In this document: piece after piece, positions 24,031 through 36,100 of the stretch
How positions within the stretch are numbered: the first letter of the stretch is position 1
Layout: every line of letters begins with the position of its first letter
DNA from: Hofstenia miamia
Taxonomy: Eukaryota > Xenacoelomorpha > Acoela
Direction: 5' to 3'
Length of the DNA stretch: 64,000 nt
Assembly: GCA_004352715.1 (NCBI GenBank)
Contig: SCFE01000064.1
Location: forward strand, 590,948-654,947
Notes under the pieces: generated by a model
Told to the model about the DNA's origin: nothing
What the model saw: the letters and a program-made list of their open reading frames with translations, nothing else
Database searches by the model: none
Program-made: the position numbers and the translations under genes

Positions 24031-24675
24031 TGCTTACCTCTATATCAATATTAAAAGTGTTTACTAAAGTATTCGAATATTTTCATGTCCTGTTGTTCAA
24101 TATCTTATCCATTGTTTATTTAATAGATTTGTTAATAAAATTACTCGAATATTCGTTCTTTTTCAGATTCGACTTTAATTTAATTATTTCTTAGTTTATG
24201 ATGTCATAAGAACTTGAGACATCAGAAATTCTATGCATACCTCTTCTTTTATTTGGTGCTGTTTTGTATGCTACAGGTGATATTGAATTGAAATTTAAAA
24301 CAAAAACTGGTTAGCTTTCTATAAATTCATGTAACAAAGCGGTTTGATGTTCTTTTAATATTCACATTTAGAAATTATTGTTTGAACATCAAGTTAGAAA
24401 ACAATTTGTGAATTTGACAAAAGACCAATTTTAAGCAATTTCTTTAATATGAAATGAACATTCAACAAAATATTCACAAAACTACTCTAACCAGAAAAAG
24501 TAAATTACCATCATAATTAGTCGACCTTGAAATTCACTGCAATAATCTGCGTATAAGAACATTAATCTTATTTACAATCTTTACGAAAAACGTACGATAA
24601 TATTCAATAAATAAAATTGCTCTGCAATTATAAAATTATTGGCTAAAGTAGCCCATGATTAAAAAGTAATTAGAA

Positions 24676-24871
24676 TCATGATTTCTCTTCATCTACCACG
24701 TTACTCACATCGCCATTTTGAGATGGTGGGGACTCGATTTGAGAAATCTGTTTCGGTATGTGGGATTGGTAAGAACGGATTTTTCGATTATGTTTCCTCC
24801 AGAGAGTGATTTCTTGCTGTTTAAAATACCTTCTATCTTCCTCATCAACTAGAACCATGTTGAGGTAATAT
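24676..24871 (-). CDS. VPS26: VPS26 exon 4 (terminal)
   Basis: Acceptor TTGTTTAG, then one base completing a lysine codon, then '[20 protein letters not shown]' and a divergent hydrophilic tail with 'IESPPSQ' (compare the 'FESPES' tail of human VPS26A). Stop TGA at 24676-24678. The tail is expected to be disordered, as in other VPS26 proteins. Confidence 0.95.
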
Positions 24872-25268
24872 CTAAACAAAGTACATCAAATTCAAACAGA
24901 AAAAGAAAAATCAGAAAATATGACGGATAAAATTTGTGAGTCAATTAGTTAAACCATGGTATCAGAATCCCTCGGCCAACGACATTTTAAGAGTTTATAA
25001 AGAATCTATTAAATTGATCATTACTATTTTATACGTACATAAAATATTGCAATTATTTAAAGTTAAATAGCTATGGCAATTTTGCAAAAGCTGCCATATA
25101 TACATATATATATNNNNNNNNNNNNNNNNNNNNNNNNNNNNNNNNNNNNNNNNNNNNNNNNNNNNNNNNNNNNNNNNNNNNNNNNNNNNNNNNNNNNNNN
25201 NNNNNNNNNNNNNNNNNNNNNNNNNNNNNNNNNNNNNNNNNNNNNNNNNNNNNNNNNNNNNNNNNNNN

Positions 25269-25303
<35 letters not shown>

Positions 25304-28300
25304 CAAAACTTTTATTGCTTTTATCGCGACATGTTTCGGCAAACATTGTTGTCATCTTCAAGCATTTGTAGCAATGTTCCCGAACTTTTTCTTTAAATGT
25401 TTTGGATCTTTAGTAAATGTTTAAATTTGATTGATGTCTTTATTTATTAAGGTTTTCTTGGTTGATTTAATACATATGGCTTCTGCTATCTTAGTTTCAC
25501 GATGCTTTACTAGTAGCTTAAAATTATTCAGCTTAGGTGCACATCCATGAATATATATTTCTGATTGTAGATGCCCTCTTATATGTTCTCTTGCCCGAGT
25601 TTCTAAATGTCTTCTAGTCTCGTCAATGTATGAACTTAAACATTCATCACAGTCGTATGAATAAACGATATTAGAAGACAGAGAAATCGGTATGTGATCT
25701 TTATTAAGGAACATCTGCATGGTTTTCTTTGCATAAAATACTAGACAAATTTTCGAAACTTGTAATTCTTTGTTATATGTTCTTATGGTTCTCTTCAGTT
25801 GTTCTTCTCGTGTTCTTATGAATGGTATCTTCCAGTATATATTTGTTTTTTCTTGGTTATTTGTAGCATTTAATGGTTGTTTCTTGGGTGAAAATTTTCT
25901 ATCAATGATCTTACGAATTAATTTTTGTGGATAGCCATTATTTTTAAGATCCTCTGTCGCGATAAAAGCAATAAAAGTTTTAAAAATATTCAAAGTCTTA
26001 AGATGATTACCAGTACATATATATATATATATATATACAGGGTGTGTCAAAAGTAGCTTGACTTTTCAAATTACAATAACTTTTTATTTATATAAAACCA
26101 AAAAATAATATATGTAAATGAACAAACTCTAATAAGAGGAATTACATATATATTAAAACAAATGTTCAAATAGTCTTTAATTATGCTCAACAGTAAGTTC
26201 ATATCTTGGTATCATGTTCAGGACAGCTCGATGTAATTCATCGATGATAAGTGAATCAACTTCTTGTATGATCCTCCTTTTGAAATCATCCAGGTTGGTT
26301 GGAATGTATGTATAATATACCCGTGACTTTAGAGTAGACCACAAATAAGTCAAGTGGACTCAGGTCAGGTGATCTAAGAGGCCATGATGACCAAAACCTC
26401 TGCCAATAACACGCTCAGCTGGCAACTGAGTGCTGATGTAATCCCTGGCTTGTTTGGAGTAGTGTGGTGGCGCACCGTCATGCTGAAAAATAACAGACTT
26501 CATTTTTCGTTTCTCTCTTAGTTGTGGAAACATATGGCCACGGAGCATACTGGTGTAATTATCCTGGTTTACTGTACCCGGAAAGAAAAATGACTTTAGC
26601 ACATATTTTTACACTGAATGCCATCCACACACATAATTTTTCAGGGTGCAAGCCTTCTGTTATTACTTGCGTTCTCAGACGCCCATATGGTGCAATTGTG
26701 ATGGTTGACCATTCCATCCATAAAAAAATAGGCCTCATCTGACCAAAGCACGTTATCGACCAAATTAGCATTAGCTAAAATCCATGGTGCAAATTCGAGA
26801 CGATGATGATAGTCTGATTCAGTGATAGTTTGATGCAAGGCAATTTTGTATGTCCGCATACCACATGCTTTAAGATTCCACAAACACTTTTCTTTGGAAT
26901 TGGAGCAGCTGAAGCAATAGAAGAAGAACGTGCATGGCCATGCACATTTGTATCTTGCAGAGTTTTGAGCGCACTCATTACCATTGGTTTCCAGTCTTCT
27001 TGGAGTAATGGTCTCCCTGATTTAACAGCATTGTGCAAGGATTTTGTATTTTCCAATTTTATTATCATGTTAGTGACAGCTGTAATAGAAAAAATTTTTT
27101 TGTGAAGGTGGTGTGCTGTTTTGTATGTACGTAATGCCGCTGTTGCACTGTGTCCATTTTTGTAGTATAGTTTAATTATTTCCAGTCTAGTGTCTAAATT
27201 CATGTATAAAGTTAAAAGTACTGGAAAAATAACAAAATTGTTATGCATAACATAAATTCCCTTTATATAGTTATAAAATGACGAAATATTTCATCATCTT
27301 TTCTGCGATTGGTTGAATTTTTTAGTTAGTTTAAAAGTCAAGTTACTTTTGACACACCCTATATATATATATATATATATATATACAGCCCGGCTCATAT
27401 TAATAAATACACATACGTTTCATTTAGTTTTTAAAGATATAATTAATTTTTAATATAAGCACTTATATGCTTGACTTCACAAACTATTAAAGCCTTTTTT
27501 GTAATAGAGTGTGAAATCTTGGAAAACATTATTAGTTTTTGAAATTTATGACTTATAAACACAAAATTTCAATATTAGTTAAAATAACAAAAACAATTAA
27601 ATCTTTGAGACGTATAAAAATCGGTGTATTTAATAATATGAACCGAGCTGTATATATATATATATAATTTATTTGTTTATTTGAATGCAACAAGACATGG
27701 CAAGAGAAATTTACAAATGTAAAAAATGCATTAGAGAGTTTTAATACATTATAAAAAAAGTTCTCTTTATGTAATCTGTTCTACATCGTGGCATTTCATG
27801 GTGGTTTAAATAGACTGCTCTCGTTGGATATGAACATTCTTTAAAATAGAGTGTACAGGTGATTTCCTGCTTTTTTCATTCTTTGTTATTTCTGATTCTA
27901 AAAACGTTCATCTATTTCTACACCTAATAACTTTGGGGTGGTGTTGAAGTTACTCCTCTTGTAGTATTAATTATAATTTCAACAGTTCTGTTTAGTAATA
28001 GTTTCATTTTTTGTCGTAAATTTTCTTGATTAAGTTACTTATTTCATCATATGCAATATCTTCCTTTGTACAGTTTATTGTATGTGTTATATCATCAGCA
28101 AACTTCACAAGAGATCCTTTATTTATTTTTAAGTCATTGATTAGTATAGGGAACAGTAGTGGGCCACGTACTGTTCCTTCTGGCAGTCCTTTAGATTTCA
28201 TTAGTGGTTTTGAGAGACTTCCATCTATGTCTGTTATAAGTGACCTGTCTTTCAAGAACGATTTCGCAAGGGTATGTACATCTTTATCTCTTCATGCTAA

Positions 28301-31178
28301 TCTAAGTAGCTTAGTAAAATATTATGTTCCATATTATTGAATGGCTTTTGTAAAATCAAGTAGAAAAATTCTTAAAACAAGGGCTTTTTTCAAGTTCTAT
28401 CACCCAGTAATTATAAATTACAGTTAAGGCATGTGACGCTGATACATCTTTTATATAAGCATATTGATTTTAATGAATGATTTTTTAAAGTATGTTTCCG
28501 TCAATTGACAAATATATTTTTCTAGTCCTCTTGCAGGGATTTCTGTAATCACTATTGGAATTGCTTAGAAGAACAATTGTTTTGTTGTCTTTTTCGTTTG
28601 CTTCTCTATATTACTTTGCTTTTTCATATTCGTTGCATTCACTCAATTCGCTATGTTCGGAACTTTTGCAGTTTACGCATTTCTTGTGATCATTCATGTT
28701 TCTACAATCGTTAGATTCATGATTGTCTCTGCAGAATTCGCAGATAAATGTGTTTTTACAGAATCTTGCATTACATTGCCTTGGCTGAATGAAAGGTTCT
28801 ACAGGACATATTTTGTTTCTTACACGCACTTCTCCATTTGATATTATGTATCTAAATGTTTCAGGAGTAGTTCTAATGGATATACTTTTTTCTTTACTTA
28901 TAAATTATACAGGAACAATTTTTTCTCGTTTTCTCCAAGATATTCAAAAACATTGAAGTTCTACCTCATCTAAAAAACCATCATTAATATTAACAAATTC
29001 TGGAATACTTCTAATTAGAATGCAGGGCATGAACTTTTTGGGGGCGAATGCTTCTCTTTCCATATCTCTTAATATTGAAATGATTGTATCTTTGTCAGAT
29101 TCTGGTTTAAAAATCATTACTATTTTACCCGATTTTGTGGGTATCGTTCTTACTAGCGATGTTTTTAAATTTTTCTCTTTTACTTTTTGTAGAAAATTGA
29201 CTTGGAATATTGCACATTCCTCTTCAGATACATTATATGAATGTTCACCATATATCACAATAATCTTTACTTTCGAATCTGAATTAGAATTCTGTTTCCT
29301 TTGCAACTCATGCTTGCTTCAGGTATTTGTCAGAATTTGACAATTTGGCTTACTGGGCGAAATACACTTCATTTTTAATTGCTTTATTTCTGTCTCCATA
29401 AATCAAAAAATATATATCTTTCACATCATTTACATAGTTTGTAATCTTTAGTATCATCTCAGCCTTCACTGATTTCCGTTGAGAATGAAGTTGCGTGATT
29501 TCTTTCATTATTTTATCCAATGGTTCAACACAACTATTTATATCAAATTTATCTAAATTATGCAATTGCCGTTCAGGATTTTCTTCTATATCTCCACATT
29601 GTATCCTTAATTTCTTTCCAATATGATATGTAAACACTTGTATCTCTTTGAACAATTGCAAATGTTTCATTGCATTATCCAAATGAATAATTTTTATTTT
29701 TTAAAACTTCATATATACAGTATTGGCCAAAATGATCCAGCTACCTCTTAAATTAGGGAGCAAAATTGAAAGATATGGATATTGTACCTATATTACAAAT
29801 ATGTTATTTAATTGGACACAATAAGTAATCAAATGATTATCTTGTGTACAAATGACGTAAACATAAAGAAATAAAAGACTTTTAACAAGTTATTGCTCAT
29901 CAGTTTTCCTTAAATATTCATTAGATAATGGAATTCTTCATGGAAAATATGCGTTAGTAAGATAATTTTTGTCAGGTAAGTACTTCCATGGCACAACTAA
30001 AACTGTTCAACGTTCGATAGAATAATGTAAGAGAGAAAAACGGAATGGTTTCAATTAAATAATAATCTTTCCTTCGAACGGCCGCACTGTTTTGCAGTGA
30101 TTGTCATCACTAGAATAGCTAGAGTCGTAAATACAAAAGAGATGCATAAAAAATACTGATTTTGCTGTTGACGATCTTTGTTTTTCCGTATAAGTATTGT
30201 AGTATTATAATTGTATGTCATAAAAAATGTTGTTGCAGATTATATTTTTAAACCAAGATTTGTAATATTGAATTCACGAGTGATATTTAGACAGTATTTT
30301 CATTTTCTTAATATTTTATGAAGTGGGCGGATCTTTTTGGCCAATACTGTATATATATNNNNNNNNNNNNNNNNNNNNNNNNNNNNNNNNNNNNNNNNNN
30401 NNNNNNNNNNNNNNNNNNNNNNNNNNNNNNNNNNNNNNNNNNNNNNNNNNNNNNNNNNNNNNNNNNNNNNNNNNNNNNNNNNNNNNNNNNNNNNNNNNNN
30501 NNNNNNNNNNNNNNNNNNNNNNNNNNNNNNNNNNNNNNNNNNNNNNNNNNNNNNNNNNNNNNNNNNNNNNNNNNNNNNNNNNNNNNNNNNNNNNNNNNNN
30601 NNNNNNNNNNNNNNNNNNNNNNNNNNNNNNNNNNNNNNNNNNNNNNNNNNNNNNNNNNNNNNNNNNNNNNNNNNNNNNNNNNNNNNNNNNNNNNNNNNNN
30701 NNNNNNNNNNNNNNNNNNNNNNNNNNNNNNNNNNNNNNNNNNNNNNNNNNNNNNNNNNNNNNNNNNNNNNNNNNNNNNNNNNNNNNNNNNNNNNNNNNNN
30801 NNNNNNNNNNNNNNNNNNNNNNNNNNNNNNNNNNNNNNNNNNNNNNNNNNNNNNNNNNNNNNNNNNNNNNNNNNNNNNNNNNNNNNNNNNNNNNNNNNNN
30901 NNNNNNNNNNNNNNNNNNNNNNNNNNNNNNNNNNNNNNNNNNNNNNNNNNNNNNNNNNNNNNNNNNNNNNNNNNNNNNNNNNNNNNNNNNNNNNNNNNNN
31001 NNNNNNNNNNNNNNNNNNNNNNNNNNNNNNNNNNNNNNNNNNNNNNNNNNNNNNNNNNNNNNNNNNNNNNNNNNNNNNNNNNNNNNNNNNNNNNNNNNNN
31101 NNNNNNNNNNNNNNNNNNNNNNNNNNNNNNNNNNNNNNNAATTCCATAGTAAATTGAATTTCCGGAACAATACTGTTA

Positions 31179-31215
<37 letters not shown>

Positions 31216-33084
31216 GGATTAAGTTCAAATATTAAAATAGAAACAAATGTCCGTTTTGGATGTTGGAATTTTCAGGATTAGGGTTGGAAGCCGCGCCAAT
31301 ACCGTTAACGAATCAGATCGGTGTCAATCGTAATAAATGAACTTCCGCTAACCACATTGCACTCATTCTGCATCTGAATTTCTCTTAAATGCACGAAGAT
31401 CCACCATGTCTGTGACGATATTTTAATTTCAACTTTGGATTGCAATTTTATGTATTTTGTATAAAATACAATTTTAAATTTTATACTTTGTTTTAAAACG
31501 ACGGCGTAGAGGGCTCTAGTCAGACTATCTCAGATAAAAAATGTAAGAAAATTGGCAATCAAATAAACAAAATTTGATAAAAACGTACTTTACAGAAAAT
31601 TTCTTATTGATCTCTCGCATAGTGGGTGTTAAATCGAAGCCAGCAAGAAAGAGACGAATTGGAATTGATTCGCTGCGAGCAGGGGCGCCGTCCATTATCT
31701 CATATTTGACAATCGTTTCACTTTCGTTGAATTGAGTAGATCCTGCACCAGTACACTCTTTCTTGATAATCTGAAGCTCCATGTGACGAATCTAGTCAAA
31801 AATGAGAAGATTTGTTTAGGGTGTTGATATTGAAATAAAAAACACATTTTTAATAAACTTGTTCAGCTATAATTAATTAACTTACTGAAACACAAATATT
31901 TTAAATGAATTCACTTCCAAAGGATTATTAAAACAGCAGTTATACAAAATGTTTTAGCAAGCAAATATATATATATATATATATCAGTGTTGGGAAAAAA
32001 TCCGATTTAAATTAAAAAATCAAAAAAATCGGATTTTTTGATTTAAATCGGATTTATTGATTTAAATCGGATTTTTTTACCTAAATTTCAATTTTACCCA
32101 GACAATCTTCCAAGGTAGCAAATATTAGAAATCCTTTTGATACTACTATTTATGAAATACGATAATTTCATCAATTTGAAATAAACTGAAGATAAAAAAC
32201 ATGCAAAACAACATTTCAGGGCTGACCAATTCATTCCAATATCAGGGCAATGACTTCAAAACAATTAGAATACATTACTTTTATCTTTTTTAGTGTACTT
32301 GATTTAAATCAATAATTTAACTAATAATGTGCTTTGATTTAAATCATGATTTAAATCCGATTTAAATCAATGATTTAAATCAAGTGATTTAAATCGACCA
32401 ACACTGNNNNNNNNNNNNNNNNNNNNNNNNNNNNNNNNNNNNNNNNNNNNNNNNNNNNNNNNNNNNNNNNNNNNNNNNNNNNNNNNNNNNNNNNNNNNNN
32501 NNNNNNNNNNNNNNNNNNNNNNNNNNNNNNNNNNNNNNNNNNNNNNNNNNNNNNNNNNNNNNNNNNNNNNNNNNNNNNNNNNNNNNNNNNNNNNNNNNNN
32601 NNNNNNNNNNNNNNNNNNNNNNNNNNNNNNNNNNNNNNNNNNNNNATATATATATATATATATATATACTATGTCGCTATCGCTATGTACGCTTAGCAAA
32701 TTATATATGCCGCTAAGTACACTTCGTAAAATTTATATATGTCACAATGTACCAGTAAGATTTTTTGTTGTTAAAAAATGTAATGATGACATGATAATCA
32801 CGCCCGCTGTGGTGGCAATGGATGTACGACTACTATTTGAAACAGTGTTTTAGAAGATAAATTTTATTGTAAATTGGCAGCCTAAGTATAGCTCTGTAAT
32901 AACTCAACAATGTAGTGAATAATTCAGCCGGAAGTTGGTAAACCTAGACTATATTACACAAACATAGTTAGAATTTTAATAAATATTCCCCAATGTCATA
33001 CATCAATTTTTTCATCATAATTAAGCTCATATTTTTTCATATGTCGCAATGGACGCTTTTTGAGTATTTTGTAGGTACATAGCG

Positions 33085-33133
<49 letters not shown>

Positions 33134-36100
33134 TTAAAAAAATATGCACACTTATCCAAAATAACCGTAAAAATGAAAAAAGTACACACACTTCTATTTC
33201 AAATAGAATTTTTTTTTCCATAAAAATTTCCAATTGAATTTAAATTACAAATTAATAGCATTTTTAGAACAGGAATATAGATCTACATCATCTTCAAAAA
33301 ATATTCATGAAAAACATAGGAATTGAAAGGCGACAATGAATAAAAATGACAACTTACTTTTAACCTAACTAAAAGGAAATAGATTTTTCCGACGATGACA
33401 TCTCGCAAGTGATATTTGCTTTTGTTGTACTCAAACTCTATGTGTAAGGAATCTTCAATACCAACCTCCATTTTGATGGAGGCATTGGTGTCTGAGTAAT
33501 GCGACAAGGCGTGTACAACAATATCAAGTTCTTTGGTAATATCTGAGAAACGCTTAGCTACTGTGACCCTCAAAAAATAACGTAATTTGACATTCTGACC
33601 TATGTATGATTCGAACGGTTTTTCTACCTAAATATAATTAATTATATAAATATTCTTAATAATTCGAGGATAGACTAGAAAACTCATTAAATGTGAAGTT
33701 GAAAATTAACTTGCAACTGTGCAAACTCAAATAGTACTCTACAAGTACAAAAATCAAAACATATTTATTAAAAGATGATTTTAAATTATATTCTCGAAGT
33801 GTTTATAACTGAATTACATCTTAGATCGATATGCAATTCATTTCATAATAGAGATGTGTTTATTACTCTTGCAGATGTCTTACTTTATTTATAAGGCTGG
33901 TCGTATAGTATCCGACGTATACTTACCGGGAGTGTACGGGGTTTTAAGTACACTAAAGTAAGGTTTCAAGCTGACTTGCCAACGAGCCGAGCCGAGCTTG
34001 AGCAGAGTATTGGATATACAACGAGCCCAAAACGAGCTGTTTTTAAGCAAACCAAATTTATAGTGCTGCTTGTTAATTTGATTATGCAGATTTTTCTTAT
34101 TTTTTCATTCAATATTCCTTACTTTTAATCTTATTTTAGAAATGTTTATTAAATAATAGGAAGAGCTATGAAAAAAATTCTGAGAGCACAATATTTTAAA
34201 AAAAAATATCGAGCTAAAACGAGCCTCATTGAAAGATTTTCTGCGGCGAGCTGAGCCGAACTTACTCAAAATTTAAACGAGCCGAGCCGAGCCGAGCTTA
34301 GAAATTACGGCTCGTTGACAAGTCTGGTTTCAAGTATATAATTAAACAATCAGTTCTGTTCGATTTTTAAGTAAACCTTTACGACAGTGTACGAAGTATT
34401 AAGTAAAGTAAAGTAAACTAAAGTAAGTTAATGTGAACAACATGAATCTTAAATTGAATGTCATTGAATATTTATTACACAGAGACGATATAAATATAAT
34501 TCATAATTACAAAGGAATTAATTACAACAGGCTTTTGGTTGTGGCTACGTTTGGGTAAACAATTCTCATACTGTAAATAATTCGATTTTTGCGCCAACCT
34601 ATTGTAAAATATTGACTTCCTTTACTAAAGTGGAAATGTGATTGATTGTAGTTAATTACCAAGATATCTGTTTTTCAAATAGATTTGTTTGTTATTACCA
34701 AAGTGAACACTTTGGTTATTACCCCCGTTTACACGAGATGCAGAGAAGCTAAATTCGGCGTAGTAGGCAATACGGCGCACCATTTGTTAATCAAAAATGT
34801 TGTTTATACATTTTATTAATCCGGGTTTACACGTGCTCCGCTTTAGTAAAATATATTTATTTTCGGTGAATTCTAATTGGTTACATACACGGTAGAAAGC
34901 CAATCACAATTGAAAAAGGCAAACTAAATGATTGACACGTTGTTTATCTATCACTAAGGCCACGGTAAGACTAGTGATTGTTTCAAAAGTGATCTATCAC
35001 ATTTTGATTGAATCGCACGTCTAACCACCCGAGATAATTAGCGACGTGACGATCACAAGGAAATCGAACGCTAATTATCTCGGGTGGTTAGACGTGCGAT
35101 TCCATCAAAATGTGATAGATCACTTTTGAACCAATCACCTAGTCTAACCGTGGCCTAAGGCCCTGTGCAAATGCTACAACTTTGTTGCTAAACCAATTAT
35201 AGAGCGCATTGCGATATGATAATTTTGAAATAGTTTGAATTCCTCCAATATGGTTTCTTGTCTTAATTGGTTTAGCAACAAAAGTTAAATCGAGATAATG
35301 CGACTACTAAAGCGGAGCACAGGTAGACGCCATTAATGCCGCTAACCGCATCACTCACTTTTTACCGGATCATCCGCCTCGCGTAAAAGCAATATTAAAA
35401 CTGGGGAGGGTGTTCTTTTTAGTAAACCCTAAACTTCTTAACATAGAAATCTTCGAAGTTATCAAAATCAAATGATTAGTCTTTGTGTATGTCACATTAA
35501 TATTGTATGCATTTAATTTTTTGAAGAAATATCACAATAACACTCGCATGCATGTCATAAATAAATAAAATTATATTGTAATACTTTTAGTTGTAATTTT
35601 TGCTAATAAATTGGGTTTTATTTAACTCATTACGTCTGTTAAACAATGGGTATACTTTACCTTACGGCAGTGTACGAGGGCTTAAGCAAAGTAAAGTAAA
35701 ATCCAATTATAAAATTATCTGGTTTACTTTACTGTACGGTAGTGCACGAGTTTCAATAAATAATATCGGAGCCAGCAAATTGTAATTCCATCTAAATCTC
35801 AACATTCACTAATGTTTTAAGCGCATGAAATTAAAATTTTAAAAGATGCAAATGCAACCAATAAATAAAATCTAAATTTCCAAGCTGATCGTTTAACGCA
35901 TAAAAAAATAAAATGAAAGAATTCCCTTAAAATTGAAGTGTCAATTTGAATGAAGTAAAAACCTAATTTAAATGGTATTATAAAATTTATCGTGTAAATA
36001 TAAATAGAAATACGTTGTACAAGCGCAAATATGAGACATACAAAAAATATAAAGACTTGTTTGAAAACAGCAGCCAGTAATTACTAAGAAGCAAAAGGGA

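Larger units (their letters stand above)
33912..35757. repeat. four scattered copies of a TTTAC...AGTGTACGA motif
   Basis: Copies near 33912-33960, 34370-34430, 35648-35700 and 35731-35757 share GTATACTTTACC/GTAAACCTTTAC, then G(G/A)CAGTGTACGA or AGTGCACGA, then TTAAG and GTAAAGTAAA-type ends. Each copy is itself an imperfect inverted repeat (TTTAC... against ...GTAAA). They lie in VPS26 intron 1 between and around inserted MITEs. Function unknown. Confidence 0.5.

Noticed and set aside
26524-27105. Plus-strand ORFs of 72-91 codons
   Set aside because: Antisense shadows of the mariner transposase.
27386-27650. Part of the neighbouring mariner
   Set aside because: It has its own complete inverted ends, different from the mariner ends, with TA repeat between them.
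28026-29340. Plus-strand ORFs of about 104-106 codons
   Set aside because: Antisense to the I/Jockey-like LINE ORF1 and RT.
30308-31228. Long ORFs of about 270-306 codons on both strands
   Set aside because: They consist almost entirely of N gap. The same applies to ORFs bridging 25114-25268, 32407-32645, 37843-38021, 40219-40951, 43473-44306, 49464-50463, 53851-54850 and 58638-58825.
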